Shown here piece by piece: positions 8,240-17,344 of a stretch of DNA of 64,000 nucleotides. The DNA lies in NCBI GenBank assembly GCA_015063245.1, contig SUSV01000002.1:1-64000 (forward strand). Reading direction: 5' to 3'. Below the pieces are notes generated by a model. The model was not told the origin of the DNA, ran no database searches, and saw only the letters and a program-made list of their open reading frames with translations. This DNA is from Thermoplasmata archaeon. Its GTDB lineage: Archaea > Thermoplasmatota > Thermoplasmata > Methanomassiliicoccales > Methanomethylophilaceae. Each line of letters begins with the position of its first letter. Position 1 is the stretch's first letter. The translations under genes and the position numbers were made by a program.

Positions 8240-9475
8240 ATGACGGAACCGAACATCTTCACACAGTATCTCGATAAAAGGAAGAGCCTTGTCAAGAACA
8301 AGAAGATCCTCCAGACCTCATACACACCGGATTACCTTCCACACAGGGATGACAAGATCAATGAGATTGTTGAGATCGTAGCTCCTTCCCTGAATAAGGA
8401 CAAACCGTCGAACATCCTGATAATCGGAAAGACAGGGACCGGTAAGACAGCGGTCATCAGCTTCATCGGAAAGGAATTGAAGAAAGCCGATCTGGAAGAG
8501 GAAAACTGCAGCTTCATCTATCTGAACTGCGAGATCGTAGACACCCCTTACGGAATCCTGTACAACATAGCGAATCACATCATATCCGATCCTTCGAGGA
8601 AGATCCCGTTCACTGGATGGAGTACGGATAAGATCCTTTCGGAATTGACATCATACATTGATGAGAAGAACAAGATCTTCATCATCGTCCTCGATGAAAT
8701 CGACAGATCATTCCAGAAGAACGGAGACGATATCTTCTACTATCTCACATCGATCAACGACAAACTCGAGAATTCGACAGTTGCCATTATCGGTATCACG
8801 AACAATACAAAATTCACGGAATTCCTCAGTCCTAGGATCAAGAGCAGATTGGGAGAGGAGAAGATCATCTTCCCTCCATACAACGTCGAGCAGCTCAAGG
8901 ATATCCTCTATGACAGAGCTAAGGAGGCTTTTGAAGACGGTATCCTCAGCGACGGTGTCATCCCTTACTGCGCTGCTCTCACAGCTCAGGAAGGAGGAGA
9001 TGCAAGAAGAGCTCTTGATCTTCTCAGGATGTCAGCAGATATCGCGGAACGGAACGGGGATCAGATCATCTCGGAAGCACATGTCAAATCCGCTAAGAAC
9101 AAGATCGAGATAGATGCTGTTTCTGAAGTTGTAAAAACTCTCAACATCCAATCGAAGATGGTCCTAATGAGTATCATAAGGAATTCTGAGGACGGTCAGA
9201 CGACGATGATCACCGGGGATGTATATTCGACTTACAAATTCCTCTGCGAGGCAACGGGAACATCCGTAATCACACAGAGAAGGGTCGCCGATCTGATCTC
9301 CGAATTGGACATGCTGGGTATTGTGCATGCAAGGGTCAAGTCATTCGGCAGGGCAGGACGTACGAAGGAGATTGAGCTCAACATTCCGCTGAATATCGTG
9401 AACAATCTCAAAGCCGATGAGATCTTCAAGGGATTGGAGAATTACAAGTCTTCGAAGCAGACGACCCTCATGTGA
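8240..9475 (+). CDS. orc1: Orc1/Cdc6 replication initiator
   Basis: 411 residues. AAA+ domain with Walker A GKTGTGKT at 63-70 and Walker B FIIVLDEID at about 147-155, a sensor region (IIGITNNTKF), sensor-2 GGDARRALDLLR, and a C-terminal winged helix (about 300-400) that binds origin boxes. It binds ORB elements, melts DNA and loads MCM. It is flanked by ORB-like sites on both sides, as expected for an active origin. An AT-rich promoter precedes it; the start ATG at 8240 gives the normal N-terminal length. Confidence 0.95.
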   Translation: MTEPNIFTQYLDKRKSLVKNKKILQTSYTPDYLPHRDDKINEIVEIVAPSLNKDKPSNILIIGKTGTGKTAVISFIGKELKKADLEEENCSFIYLNCEIVDTPYGILYNIANHIISDPSRKIPFTGWSTDKILSELTSYIDEKNKIFIIVLDEIDRSFQKNGDDIFYYLTSINDKLENSTVAIIGITNNTKFTEFLSPRIKSRLGEEKIIFPPYNVEQLKDILYDRAKEAFEDGILSDGVIPYCAALTAQEGGDARRALDLLRMSADIAERNGDQIISEAHVKSAKNKIEIDAVSEVVKTLNIQSKMVLMSIIRNSEDGQTTMITGDVYSTYKFLCEATGTSVITQRRVADLISELDMLGIVHARVKSFGRAGRTKEIELNIPLNIVNNLKADEIFKGLENYKSSKQTTLM

Positions 9476-9502
9476 GAATCACACATACACCCCTATTCCG
9501 TG

Positions 9503-9529
9503 TTCCACTGGAAATGGTGGGGTGGGGGT
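9503..9529 (+). promoter_or_regulatory. Origin-recognition-box (ORB)-like element, right
   Basis: TTCCACTGGAA is followed by ATGGTGGGGTGGGGGT on the plus strand, the dyad plus G-string of an ORB. It lies 28 nt after the orc1 stop and its G-tract points away from orc1, opposite to the left element, so the pair is inverted and brackets the initiator gene. Confidence 0.7.
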
Positions 9530-9532
9530 CTT

Positions 9533-10375
9533 TCAATACAGTTCTTCACGAAGGATCTCGAGCTCCCTCGAGTTCTCCTTCAGGATCCTGTGGTTATGGA
9601 CATAGTCGCAGCAGTAGATTATCGCGAAGACCATCACGAACAGCATTATCAGGCTGTATATCGAATTGGGCACATGCTTGAGATTGTCCTTCTTCTCAGG
9701 TGTCATGAAAACCTTGATGACGCCCATCCACGGGATCTCATGTATCGCAACTGCTTTGATATCCTCCATCCCGACAGGGGTGGAGATTATCCCTACGGTC
9801 TGATCGAAGTAGTTGTTGGTCACAGGGTTGTCGCCCATCGTGAGATATCCGCTCTGCGGCTTCAGCTCGCCGAGATCGATGGATACGGTCTTTTTCGACT
9901 GTGTGATATCCTCGAATGTAAGCGTCCCGTTCTTCATGTTCATGTAGTTCCCAGTGCCGTTGTAGTTCCATTTTCCCTCATAATTCGCGAGGGAAGGGGC
10001 GCTGAAACCGGATCTCGAATCGTAATCCAGCCATACTATCGCACGGTGGATGACAGGATTCACATCATCGCCGCGCTCATAGATCAGGACGGAACCGTAG
10101 TCCCCGAACGATTTGTAACCGTTCTGAGTGCCTTCCACATAGCTGTAGACATCTGTCCTGTCGGGGCTCCTGATGATCATGACATCCCCGGTATCTATCG
10201 TGCCGAGGCTCGACTCGTCGGTGTCATGCTGCATGCTCGAGGACATGACCACGCTCAGAGGGGAATCCAGACCCGAAGTGGTGCTGAAATAGATCAGACT
10301 GCCGGCGATGAAAAGCATTATCACGGCGAATGCACCGACAGCAATCTTACCCCCTCTATTCATCAGCTCAAGCAT
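9533..10375 (-). CDS. Signal peptidase I, archaeal/ER type (S26B)
   Basis: 280 residues with an N-terminal membrane helix (about 10-31) and a second helix near the C-terminus (about 225-250). Catalytic Ser47 is in SVVMSSSMQHD. In place of the bacterial Lys there is His110 in NPVIHRAIVW, the Ser-His arrangement of archaeal and ER Sec11 enzymes. SGYLTMGDNP matches the conserved G-D-N box with the acidic residue. It cleaves signal peptides outside the membrane. It is transcribed towards orc1 and its stop lies next to the right ORB-like element. Confidence 0.88.
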   Translation of the reverse strand: MLELMNRGGKIAVGAFAVIMLFIAGSLIYFSTTSGLDSPLSVVMSSSMQHDTDESSLGTIDTGDVMIIRSPDRTDVYSYVEGTQNGYKSFGDYGSVLIYERGDDVNPVIHRAIVWLDYDSRSGFSAPSLANYEGKWNYNGTGNYMNMKNGTLTFEDITQSKKTVSIDLGELKPQSGYLTMGDNPVTNNYFDQTVGIISTPVGMEDIKAVAIHEIPWMGVIKVFMTPEKKDNLKHVPNSIYSLIMLFVMVFAIIYCCDYVHNHRILKENSRELEILREELY

Positions 10376-10451
10376 CTTTCTACTGATATAATTGGATTGA
10401 GGTGAAGAGGTGAAGGAATCTTAGATATATGTGCACCCCGTTACGACGGTT

Positions 10452-10910
10452 ATGGAAAGACCCAGCAATGATGAGTATTTCATGGAGATGGCACAGTTGG
10501 TGTCCTCCCGTTCCACCTGCCTCAGGAGGAAGGTCGGAGCAGTCATCGTCAAGGACAAGAGGGTGCTTTCCACTGGATACAACGGTTCTCCGAAAGGCAC
10601 CAAGCACTGCGAGGAACTGGGATGCATAAGGGTCCAGATGAACGTCCCTTCCGGCACCCGGCACGAGCTCTGCAGGGGCGTGCACGCTGAGCAGAATGCA
10701 GTGACCCAGGCAGCCTATTTCGGTGTGAGCGTGGACGGCAGCACGATCTACACGACGACCTATCCCTGCAGCATGTGTGCCAAGATCCTGATCAACGCAG
10801 GGATCAAGGAGATCGTCTACGCCGAAGGCTATTCCGACGACCTCTCCAAGCAGCTTCTCGGCGAGGCAGGGATAGTCCTGAGGGAATACAGGCCCAAGAA
10901 GTCCCTCTGA
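10452..10910 (+). CDS. dCMP deaminase family protein (ComEB-like)
   Basis: 152 residues from this start. Zinc and catalytic motifs are HAEQNAV and YPCSMCAK, with an upstream [12 protein letters not shown] strand, typical of deoxycytidylate deaminases, which make dUMP for thymidylate synthesis. An extra Cys/His set ([13 protein letters not shown]) can bind a second zinc. A TATA-like TTAGATATAT at 10421-10430 is spaced for transcription to begin at about 10452, so the leaderless ATG there is preferred over an in-frame GTG at 10431 lacking a ribosome site. Confidence 0.88.
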   Translation: MERPSNDEYFMEMAQLVSSRSTCLRRKVGAVIVKDKRVLSTGYNGSPKGTKHCEELGCIRVQMNVPSGTRHELCRGVHAEQNAVTQAAYFGVSVDGSTIYTTTYPCSMCAKILINAGIKEIVYAEGYSDDLSKQLLGEAGIVLREYRPKKSL

Positions 10911-10947
10911 GACCCTTCCAGTCAGCGTTAACTAATACTCTGGCCCC

Positions 10948-10985
10948 TTTATTATAATAAAAGAGGGACAACAACTTTTATAATA
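10948..10985 (+). promoter_or_regulatory. Promoter region of the ATPase operon
   Basis: A 14-nt perfect palindrome TTTATTATAATAAA (10948-10961) is followed by CTTTTATAAT (about 10975-10984), a good TATA box. Expected transcription start is near 11007, just before the GGGAG ribosome site of the first ATPase gene. The palindrome could be an operator or may simply reflect A+T richness. Confidence 0.5.
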
Positions 10986-11023
10986 TCTAGGGGATACGAG
11001 CCTCAAGTCGGGGAGTGTAATAT

Positions 11024-11356
11024 TTGAGCCGGACTGATATACTTACGGAGATAAAACAAGCGGAAGCGGAAGCTGACGCCAAGGTCGCCAAGGCCGAGGA
11101 CGAACAGAAAGCAGCTCTCGCGGAAGCTCGCAGAGATTCTGTGAAGAAAATTCAGGACGCTGATGCTCAGATGCGCAGCTCTTACGAGTCCGCAGTAGCC
11201 GCGGAGAAGGAGAAGCTTGCCAGCGAACACGAGTCAAAACTCGTCGAGGGCAGGACAGAGGCCGAGAAGATCGACGCCTCCTCCAAGGCAAAGAAAGAGG
11301 AAGCAAAGGATTTCCTTAAAAACGAAGTTGAGAGGATTTTGAATGTTTCTTCCTGA
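11024..11356 (+). CDS. ahaH: A-type ATPase subunit H
   Basis: 110 residues, predicted to be almost one coiled coil (EAEADAKVAKAEDEQKAALA and similar heptads). Subunit H pairs with E to form the peripheral stalks that hold A3B3 to the membrane part. The start is a TTG 8 nt after GGGAG; no better ATG exists. It is the first gene of the operon and its end overlaps the next gene by 14 nt. Confidence 0.88.
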   Translation: MSRTDILTEIKQAEAEADAKVAKAEDEQKAALAEARRDSVKKIQDADAQMRSSYESAVAAEKEKLASEHESKLVEGRTEAEKIDASSKAKKEEAKDFLKNEVERILNVSS

Positions 11357-13409
11357 GTCGATGAGTAGGATTGTGATCGTGGGTAGTAACTCATGCATCG
11401 ACGAGACCATTGAGGCCTTGTACGATCTCGAGACTGTCCACCTGATCGATCATACCGTCGACGCGGATGAGGGTTTCACCCTCGGAACGCCCCGTCCCTA
11501 CTCACCAAAGGCATCCGAAAGGCTGCTCAAGGTGCGTGCGATGGAGAAGGATCTCGGTATCAACAAACATACCAAGACCGCGCCGATTTCAGAGAGTGAA
11601 ATCAGGAGCCAGATAACATCTGACAGCGTCGAATCTATCGAGAAAGAGGTTAGAGCCGTTCTCGATAAGAGGAATGATCTCAATCAGAGAATCACCGAAT
11701 TAAACGCAAAGAAGAAGAATCTCGAGCTCCTTGCAAGACTACCGATCGACCAACTCGAGCTGTACTCCGGTTACAAGAGTATCGCTTCGATGGTCGGAAC
11801 CGTGAGCTCCGATCCCACGGCCGCCCTGGGCGACATGGGAGAGGTGTACTACGACTCGAGCAAGAAGGAGGGCAACGTTGTCGCCGTCTTCGTCAAGAAC
11901 GATGACAGGACAAAGGCCCAGAACATCCTGTCCGAGAACGGATTCATGGAGATCCCTGTCCCCGAGGGAACAGGATCGGTCAAGGAAGCGCTTGCAGCGA
12001 CAGAGGCGGAGATCGCAGCTGCCGAGGCAGACCTTGAGGTAGTCCAGAAGGAAACGGAGGATCTTTTTGAGAAACACAAAGCTTTCCTCAGAGCAAGCGA
12101 CGAGGAACTTACCGCAGATGCTGAGAAGGGTACATTGCCCGTCAGGATCGCTTCGACCAAGTACTCATTCGTGATCGATGCATGGGTGCCCACAAAAGAG
12201 GCCGAGAACGTCAAGGCGTCCATCGAGTCCAGGGTCCCCCAGACATTCGTCGAGATCGAGGAGAACCGCGGAAGGAGAGAGGAAGAAGCCGAGGCCGCTG
12301 AGGAGAGGTTCAAGACCGCGCCCACAAAGATGAAGCACGGTAAAATTAGCAAGTTATTTGAGTATCCGACAAGGATGGTTTCAGTACCGAAGTACAATGA
12401 GGTCGACCCCACTGTACTCATTGCGATCTTCCTTCCCTTGTTCTTCGGATTCATGGTCGGAGACGCAGGATATGCGATCCCGTTCATCATCCTGGGAATC
12501 TACGGATTGAAGTACGCCAAGCTCGCAGAGTGGCGTGCGATCGCAACCGTATTGCTCTTCGGAGGAATATGGGCATTCATATTCGGTTTCTTCATATTCG
12601 GAGAAGCTCTAGGAATGCACTTTATCGAAGGAGAACACGAATTGGCCGTCGCCAGTACATGGCAGGGACTCCTGGGATTGGATAATCTCCCGGACGCTCT
12701 CCCGTGGCTGCTGAACGGACCTGAGTTCGACGTCGGCGGTCCTGGAATCCACAAGATCGGCGAGGAGTGGGTTGGATTCCTGCTCAAGCTGTCCGTTTAC
12801 GTTGGAGTAATCCACCTCCTGCTTGGATTCTGCCTTGCAGTCTACAACAAGTCAGTCCAGCACGGATTCGTACACGGATTCCTTGACAAGGGAGGACAGC
12901 TGCTCTGTTTCGTAGGAATGGTCATCCTCTGTTACGGACTGACCGCATTCCTGGGCATGACTGACCTGGAAGAGAACATCATGTACACCATGATGGGAGT
13001 CGGTGGCGCAATCGTCGTCGTCGGTTCGATCCTTCTCGCACGTGCCGAAGGAGCAATGCAGATCATCGTCGAATTGCCGGATACGATCGGAATCATTCTT
13101 TCATACACTCGTTTGACCGCGATCTGTATGTCCAAGGCCGGAATGGCATTGGCATTCAACTACATCGCGATCGAAATGATCGCTATGGGAATCGGCGGAA
13201 CTGCCGGAGCCATCATTGGTTTCCTGGTGTTCGTCGTCCTGCAGCTAATGGTTTGGACTCTCGGTATCCTTTCATGCGGATTGCACGCATTAAGGTTGCA
13301 GCTCGTTGAGTTCATGATCAGATTCTATGAGGGAGACGGAACTGAGTTCACACCCCTCAAATTCAAACACATCAAAACCATTTCAGACAAAGAAGTTAAA
13401 GAGGCATAA
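11343..13409 (+). CDS. ahaI: A-type ATPase subunit I (a-subunit)
   Basis: 688 residues. The N-terminal ~330 residues are soluble and helical with long coiled coils; after that come about seven to eight membrane helices beginning at VDPTVLIAIFLPLFFGFMVGDAGYA, the conserved GD region of V/A-type a-subunits, and later IGIILSYTRLTAICMSKAGMALAF with the conserved Arg-containing helix that works against the c-ring. It forms the ion half-channels. ATG at 11343 overlaps ahaH; a second ATG at 11361 is an alternative that gives MSRIVIVG. Confidence 0.93.
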   Translation: MFLPESMSRIVIVGSNSCIDETIEALYDLETVHLIDHTVDADEGFTLGTPRPYSPKASERLLKVRAMEKDLGINKHTKTAPISESEIRSQITSDSVESIEKEVRAVLDKRNDLNQRITELNAKKKNLELLARLPIDQLELYSGYKSIASMVGTVSSDPTAALGDMGEVYYDSSKKEGNVVAVFVKNDDRTKAQNILSENGFMEIPVPEGTGSVKEALAATEAEIAAAEADLEVVQKETEDLFEKHKAFLRASDEELTADAEKGTLPVRIASTKYSFVIDAWVPTKEAENVKASIESRVPQTFVEIEENRGRREEEAEAAEERFKTAPTKMKHGKISKLFEYPTRMVSVPKYNEVDPTVLIAIFLPLFFGFMVGDAGYAIPFIILGIYGLKYAKLAEWRAIATVLLFGGIWAFIFGFFIFGEALGMHFIEGEHELAVASTWQGLLGLDNLPDALPWLLNGPEFDVGGPGIHKIGEEWVGFLLKLSVYVGVIHLLLGFCLAVYNKSVQHGFVHGFLDKGGQLLCFVGMVILCYGLTAFLGMTDLEENIMYTMMGVGGAIVVVGSILLARAEGAMQIIVELPDTIGIILSYTRLTAICMSKAGMALAFNYIAIEMIAMGIGGTAGAIIGFLVFVVLQLMVWTLGILSCGLHALRLQLVEFMIRFYEGDGTEFTPLKFKHIKTISDKEVKEA

Positions 13410-13411
13410 AA

Positions 13412-13678
13412 ATGGCATCAACAGACATTGGACTTGGACTTATCGCAATCGGAGCAGGAATTGCAGTCGGACTCGCCGGACTCGGAACCGGTATGGCCCA
13501 GAAGGACATCGGAGCAGCAGCTATCGGTGCAATCACAGAGGATTCAAAACTCTTCGGAAAGGCACTGATGTTCATGGTTCTTCCTGAGACCATCGTTATC
13601 TTCGGACTGGTTATCGCTATCCTCGCTGCATTCGTCCTCCCCGGATCCATCATCGCAGACTTCGCGAACGCAGAGTGA
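13412..13678 (+). CDS. ahaK: A-type ATPase subunit K (c-ring proteolipid)
   Basis: 88 residues, a single hairpin of two membrane helices (about 7-28 and 50-75). The ion-binding carboxylate is Glu59 in MVLPETIVIFGLVIA; the first helix carries the glycine-rich GLAGLGTGMAQKDIG. A single-hairpin c subunit with one carboxylate per monomer is suited to ATP synthesis. Whether H+ or Na+ is bound cannot be settled by eye. It starts 2 nt after ahaI. Confidence 0.94.
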   Translation: MASTDIGLGLIAIGAGIAVGLAGLGTGMAQKDIGAAAIGAITEDSKLFGKALMFMVLPETIVIFGLVIAILAAFVLPGSIIADFANAE

Positions 13679-13687
13679 GGTGCCTTT

Positions 13688-14245
13688 ATGGCATTGAGCA
13701 ATGTGACTGCGGAGATCAATGCATCTGCCGACGAGGCGGTCAAGAAGATCCAGGCTGACACAGCCGCCGAGATCGACCGCATCAACAAGGAGACAGAGGC
13801 AAAGATCGCCGAGTTGAAAGCAAACGAAGACAAGAGGCTCGCGGACGCTATCGGACGCATGGACCGCCAGGAAGCCTCCAGTGCAGAACTGGAGAGCAAG
13901 AAGCTCGTCCTTGCCAAGAAGAAGGAGATCCTCTCGGAAGTCTTCAACGAGACTCTCGCCGAGCTCGAGAATGCGCCAGCCGATGTAAAGCTGGCACAGT
14001 ACAAGAACATGGTGAAGTACGCGAAGACCATCATCGAGAACCCCAAGGCCATCATGTCGGAGAAGGACAACTTCTCCGCAGGCGATCTGGGAGTTTCATC
14101 GGTCGAGAAGGACAGCAGGATCGTCGCCGGTCTCATCCTCCAGAGCGAGGATGGACAGATCGAGGTCGACATGCAGTACTCCGCTCTTCTCCGCACCGTA
14201 TGGGACCGCGGCATCAAAGATGTCTCGGGCATTCTCTTCGGGTGA
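13688..14245 (+). CDS. ahaE: A-type ATPase subunit E
   Basis: 185 residues. The first ~100 residues are heptad-rich coiled coil (AVKKIQADTAAEIDRINKET), followed by a small globular domain that ends with a GLILQSEDGQIEVDMQY strand, as in other E subunits. With H it builds the peripheral stalk. Spacing to ahaK is 9 nt. Confidence 0.92.
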   Translation: MALSNVTAEINASADEAVKKIQADTAAEIDRINKETEAKIAELKANEDKRLADAIGRMDRQEASSAELESKKLVLAKKKEILSEVFNETLAELENAPADVKLAQYKNMVKYAKTIIENPKAIMSEKDNFSAGDLGVSSVEKDSRIVAGLILQSEDGQIEVDMQYSALLRTVWDRGIKDVSGILFG

Positions 14246-14250
14246 AGAAA

Positions 14251-15306
14251 ATGTTCGGGTTCAGTAAGAAAAAGGGCAACTACGCATACATTGCAACCAG
14301 GGCCAAGGCGAAGAAGTCGCTGAAGCTCAGGGAAGAGGATTACAACAAGATGCTGCAGATGAGCGTTGCTGAGATCAGCCGTTACATCTCCGATTCGGGT
14401 TACTCGAAGGAGATGATGGAGCTTGGAGACAAGCTCGTCGGAATGGACCTCGTAGAGCGCGCTACATACCTGCACATGGCGGACACCTTCAAGTCACTCT
14501 TGAACGGATCCCAGGGAGAGCTCCACACCCTGCTCTCTGCATACCTGCAGAAGTGGGACAACTGGAACCTCAAGGTCATCCTCCGTGGAAAGTCGTACGG
14601 TCTGTCTGCAGACGAGATCAGGGACGACCTCGTACCCGCAGGTAATCTGAGCGCCGAAAAACTAGAGAAGATGATTGCACTCGATTCGAGTGAAGAGATC
14701 CTTGCCGTATTCAGCAAGGAGGAGTCGCTCTCCATCCCCAACGACGTCCTCGCCGACTTCAAGGCGAACGGCAACCTCGGAAAGGTGGAGGACTACCTCG
14801 ACAAGATGCAGTACACCAGGCTCATCAAGGCCATCGACGGTGACAGCATCGCATCACGCATGTTCCTCGATTACGTGAGAGAGGACATCGACATCAAGAA
14901 CCTCGAGACCATCCTTAAGCTGAAGGTCGAGGGTATCACCGGTGACGCCGTGATGGAATACGTCATCCCCGGAGGGAAGCAGATCAACAGCAAGTTCGCA
15001 AAACAGCTTGCCGACGCTGCAACGCTTAAGGAGACATACGCGGACCTCCAGACACTCGAGTTCTACGATTACATCAAGGATCTGGTCGACAATGACAACC
15101 TCACTGTCAGGGACCTGATCAAGCACACGAAGAAATTCCAGATTAGAGAGGCTAAGAGATTCTCGAGCCAGTACCCTCTGTCCATCCTGCCCGTCGTCGA
15201 CTGCATGATCTCCATGGAAGTCGAAGCGAGCAACATCAGGACGGTCGCAAGGGGAATCGAGAGCGGTCTCGACAAGCAGATAGTCAAAGAATTGCTGGTG
15301 ATCTGA
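14251..15306 (+). CDS. ahaC: A-type ATPase subunit C
   Basis: 351 residues, all-helical, with three repeated ~110-residue units (YIATRAKAKKSLKL, then LKVILRGKSYGLSADEI, then LETILKLKVEGITGD) characteristic of V/A-type subunit C/d, the socket that joins the central stalk to the c-ring. The frame is open further upstream, but the ATG at 14251 right after ahaE, preceded by GGTG, gives the family N-terminus. Its stop overlaps the start of ahaF by one base. Confidence 0.93.
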   Translation: MFGFSKKKGNYAYIATRAKAKKSLKLREEDYNKMLQMSVAEISRYISDSGYSKEMMELGDKLVGMDLVERATYLHMADTFKSLLNGSQGELHTLLSAYLQKWDNWNLKVILRGKSYGLSADEIRDDLVPAGNLSAEKLEKMIALDSSEEILAVFSKEESLSIPNDVLADFKANGNLGKVEDYLDKMQYTRLIKAIDGDSIASRMFLDYVREDIDIKNLETILKLKVEGITGDAVMEYVIPGGKQINSKFAKQLADAATLKETYADLQTLEFYDYIKDLVDNDNLTVRDLIKHTKKFQIREAKRFSSQYPLSILPVVDCMISMEVEASNIRTVARGIESGLDKQIVKELLVI

Positions 15307-15611
15307 TGGAAATCGCAGTATTAGGTAGTGAAGAATTCACACTAGGATTCAGGCTCGCCGGAATCAGGCGCGTATTCGTAGCAAACCCAGAAAACTATCA
15401 AGACAAAATGCTGGAAGCAATTTCCCAGCCATCAATTGGTATCCTCGCAGTAGATGCGAAGGACCTCGTCAATCTCCCACAGAACCTCAGGCACAGGGTC
15501 ATGGATTCGATCCAGCCCGTGGTCGTCGCAGTCGGAGGATCGGATGACGACCTCCGTGAGAAGGTGAAGAGGGCAATTGGCGTAGATTTATACAAGAATG
15601 AGGATGATTGA
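15306..15611 (+). CDS. ahaF: A-type ATPase subunit F
   Basis: 101 residues with the small Rossmann-like fold of subunit F: MEIAVLGSEEFTLGFRLAGI at the start and SIGILAVDAKDL in the middle. It is part of the rotating central stalk with D and C. The ATG overlaps the ahaC stop; ahaA follows with no gap. Confidence 0.93.
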   Translation: MEIAVLGSEEFTLGFRLAGIRRVFVANPENYQDKMLEAISQPSIGILAVDAKDLVNLPQNLRHRVMDSIQPVVVAVGGSDDDLREKVKRAIGVDLYKNEDD

Positions 15612-17339
15612 ATGAGCACTGAAGGTGTAATTTACAGGGTCGCCGGACCTGTCGTGACCGCCACAGGAATCTCACCCAAGATGTACGATGTCGTACACGT
15701 TGGAAACGAGAAACTGATGGGAGAGGTCATCAAAATCGTCGGCGAGTACTCCATCATCCAGGTTTATGAGGACACAGACAACGTCAAGCCGGGAGAGCCT
15801 GTCACAAACACAGGAAGGCCCCTTTCCGTTGAACTCGGTCCCGGACTTCTCGAATCCGTTTACGACGGAATTCAGAGGCCCCTTCCCGTTCTCAGGGAGA
15901 AAATGGGAGACTTCATCTACCGTGGAGTCTCCGCACCTGGATTGGATCATGAGAAGAAATGGGAGTTCAAGCCCGTAGTCAGCGAGGGAGACGAGGTCTC
16001 CCAGGGAATGGTCATCGGTGTCGTCCAGGAAGGACCCATCGAGCACAAGATCATGGTCCCCATCGGACTCAAGGGAAAGGTCGACTCCATCAAGAGCGGA
16101 TCGTTCACCATTGACGAGACGGTCGCCGTCATCGACGGAAAGGACGTCTGCATGGTGCAGTACTGGCCCGTCCGTAACCCCAGGCCTGTAATGGAGAAGT
16201 ATCAGCCCGATATCCCCCTCGTTACAGGACTCCGTGTTCTGGACACCATGTTCCCCCTCGCAAAGGGAGGAGCAGCAGCCATCCCCGGAGCTTTCGGAAC
16301 CGGAAAGACCGTCACACAGCAGTCACTGGCTAAGTACTCTGACGCTGAGATCGTCGTCTACATCGGATGCGGAGAGCGCGGAAACGAGATGACAGAGGTT
16401 CTTACAGAGTTCCCCGAACTCGAGGACCCCAGGACCGGAATGAAGCTCATGAAGAGGACCGTCCTGATCGCGAACACCTCCAACATGCCTGTGGCAGCTC
16501 GTGAGGCATCGGTTTACACCGGAATGACCATCGCCGAGTACTTCAGGGACATGGGATACAACGTCGCACTTATGGCCGACTCCACCTCCAGGTGGGCAGA
16601 GGCAATGCGTGAGATCTCATCAAGGTTGGAAGAGATGCCCGGAGAAGAGGGATACCCCGCATACCTTGCAGGACGTCTCTCCGAGTTCTACGAGCGTGCA
16701 GCACGTGCAAAGGTCCTGTGCGGAGCGGACGGATCCGTTTCCGTCATCGGAGCGGTCTCACCCCCCGGAGGAGACCTTTCGGAGCCTGTCACTCAGAACA
16801 CACTCCGTATCGTCCGTGTCTTCTGGGCACTGGATACCAAGCTCCGTGAGAGGAGGCACTTCCCCACAATCAACTGGCTGACATCGTACACCATGTACGA
16901 CAGGCAGCTGGTCGACTGGTTCAAGGCCAATGTCGCAGAGGACTTCCCCGCACTGAAGGCCTGGGCAATGAAGACCCTCCAGAAAGAGGCAGAGCTGCAG
17001 GATGTCGTCCAGATGGTCGGATCCGATTCGCTGCCCGACGAGCAGAAGATCACACTCGAGGTCGCAAAGATGATCCGTGAGATCTTCCTCCAGCAGAACG
17101 CATACGACCCCGTCGACTGTTACTGCCCCCTCTCGAGGCAGTACAAGATGCTCACACTGATCAAGAAGTACTCCGATCTCTCTGAGAAGGCACTTCAGGC
17201 AGGAGCACCCGTCGACAAGATCGCATACCTCCCCGTCAGGACAAGGTTCAACCAGTCAAAGTACGAGCCTAACGTCGACCAGGAGCTCGAGGCAGTAGAC
17301 GCAGACATGGACAAGCAGTTCATGGAGCTCGGAGCGTGA
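15612..17339 (+). CDS. ahaA: A-type ATPase catalytic subunit A
   Basis: 575 residues. Walker A GAFGTGKT near residue 226, the non-homologous insertion after the first barrel (about 115-185), Walker B region [20 protein letters not shown] and the conserved [14 protein letters not shown]. It is the nucleotide-hydrolysing/synthesising subunit of the A3B3 head. No intein is present; the reading frame is continuous and of normal length. It overlaps the earliest possible start of ahaB. Confidence 0.97.
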   Translation: MSTEGVIYRVAGPVVTATGISPKMYDVVHVGNEKLMGEVIKIVGEYSIIQVYEDTDNVKPGEPVTNTGRPLSVELGPGLLESVYDGIQRPLPVLREKMGDFIYRGVSAPGLDHEKKWEFKPVVSEGDEVSQGMVIGVVQEGPIEHKIMVPIGLKGKVDSIKSGSFTIDETVAVIDGKDVCMVQYWPVRNPRPVMEKYQPDIPLVTGLRVLDTMFPLAKGGAAAIPGAFGTGKTVTQQSLAKYSDAEIVVYIGCGERGNEMTEVLTEFPELEDPRTGMKLMKRTVLIANTSNMPVAAREASVYTGMTIAEYFRDMGYNVALMADSTSRWAEAMREISSRLEEMPGEEGYPAYLAGRLSEFYERAARAKVLCGADGSVSVIGAVSPPGGDLSEPVTQNTLRIVRVFWALDTKLRERRHFPTINWLTSYTMYDRQLVDWFKANVAEDFPALKAWAMKTLQKEAELQDVVQMVGSDSLPDEQKITLEVAKMIREIFLQQNAYDPVDCYCPLSRQYKMLTLIKKYSDLSEKALQAGAPVDKIAYLPVRTRFNQSKYEPNVDQELEAVDADMDKQFMELGA

Positions 17340-17344
17340 TTCCA

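Noticed and set aside
9500..10405. Plus-strand 301-codon frame opposite the signal peptidase gene
   Set aside because: Antisense shadow of a conserved gene; no ribosome site and its start lies inside the ORB-like element.
10567..10577. Another ORB-like core, TTTCCACTGGA
   Set aside because: It lies inside the dCMP deaminase coding sequence, lacks the full dyad and has no G-tract.
13396..14475. Long minus-strand open frame (359 codons) opposite ahaK and ahaE
   Set aside because: Codon-bias shadow: the plus strand carries well-conserved ATPase subunits, and the antisense product is Ser/Ala-rich with no domain.
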